NCBI GenBank assembly: GCA_963726575.1
Contig: CAVSCR010000003.1
Location: 682,001-746,000 of the forward strand
Length of the DNA stretch: 64,000 bases
Source: CAVSCR01 sp963726575
GTDB lineage: Bacteria > Actinomycetota > Actinomycetes > JAHEKZ01
Reading direction: 5' to 3'
Shown: piece by piece, positions 63,882 through 64,000 of the stretch
Layout of the letters: the number at the start of each line of letters is the position of its first letter
How positions within the stretch are numbered: the stretch's first letter is position 1
Position numbers and translations under genes: made by a program
The notes under the pieces: generated by a model
What the model was told of the DNA's origin: nothing
Seen by the model: the letters and a program-made list of their open reading frames with translations, nothing else
The model's database searches: none

Positions 63882-64000
63882 ATGTCGTTCCGTTCCCGAG
63901 CAGCCGTGATCGCGACGTTGACGGCCGTGCCGCTGCTGGCCCTCGCCCCGCCCGCGCTGGCACATGCCGGTCTGGTGAGCACCACCCCCGCCGCAGGATC
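63882..64000 (+). CDS. CopC-like copper resistance protein, 5' part cut by window edge
   Basis: The first 39 codons only. A signal peptide (SFRSRAAVIATLTAVPLLALAPPALA) is followed by AHAGLVSTTPAAG, the N-terminal copper-site opening of CopC, with the first His directly after the predicted cleavage site. AAGGAG lies 5 bases before the ATG. CopC binds copper extracytoplasmically, often fused to or beside CopD. The rest is outside the window. Confidence 0.85.
   Translation, partial: MSFRSRAAVIATLTAVPLLALAPPALAHAGLVSTTPAAG

Overview
The window is high-GC chromosomal DNA from an actinobacterium. GTG starts and 4-bp ATGA/GTGA start-stop overlaps are frequent. The core genes follow the actinobacterial order ppx-DUF501-ftsB-eno-mazG-SurA-like-mfd-pth-rplY-prs-glmU-ispE-rsmA-rpfB-tatD-metG-rsmI-PMT. 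The same genes occur in M. tuberculosis around Rv1002c-Rv1026. Cbs, an rpfB with DUF348/G5/RPF domains and a Rv1002c-like mannosyltransferase all fit. I cannot name a genus from sequence alone. | Layout. 1-9.7 kb: end of cystathionine beta-synthase, an SGNH hydrolase, a YccA-family membrane protein, tRNA-Leu(UAA), an NDH-2-like flavoprotein, uracil-DNA glycosylase coupled to a dienelactone hydrolase, a hydrolase-adenylate cyclase fusion, then ppx/DUF501/ftsB. 9.6-19.1 kb: eno, a DUF222-HNH protein, a class III aminotransferase, mazG, a SurA-like lipoprotein and mfd. 19.2-33.7 kb: a secreted propeller/malectin-like protein and a tightly packed exopolysaccharide operon on the + strand (Wzz/BY-kinase-like, Wzy/ligase, APH-like kinase, sulfotransferase, Wzx, GH26-like hydrolase, ALG14-like, ALG13-like fused to sulfotransferase, GT2). 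A secreted GH26-like enzyme follows on the minus strand. 34.2-37.2 kb: pth, rplY and a paralogous secreted GH26-like enzyme. 37.8-47.5 kb: an accessory stretch of small enzymes and regulators with an RCC1-repeat exoprotein, gene remnants and an 18-bp sequence present three times. 47.5-64 kb: prs, glmU, tRNA-Gln(UUG), a desaturase-TetR-MarR unit behind paired palindromes, comB-like, ispE, rsmA, rpfB, a tatD with two frameshifts, a tryptophanase with one, metG, rsmI, PMT, a histidine-rich membrane protein and the start of copC. | How it fits together. The most distinctive system is the exopolysaccharide cluster. It can polymerise, flip and trim a glycan and has two sulfotransferase domains, one fused to an ALG13-like glycosyltransferase. 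This suggests a sulfated surface polysaccharide. Its chain-length/kinase protein has lost the Walker A lysine. A shared TCACCCG-N2-CG motif lies upstream of the cluster promoter region, of the internal ALG14-like gene and of both flanking secreted hydrolases, which hints at one regulon. | Limits: functions are read from motifs and family resemblance by eye; no database search or structure prediction was run.
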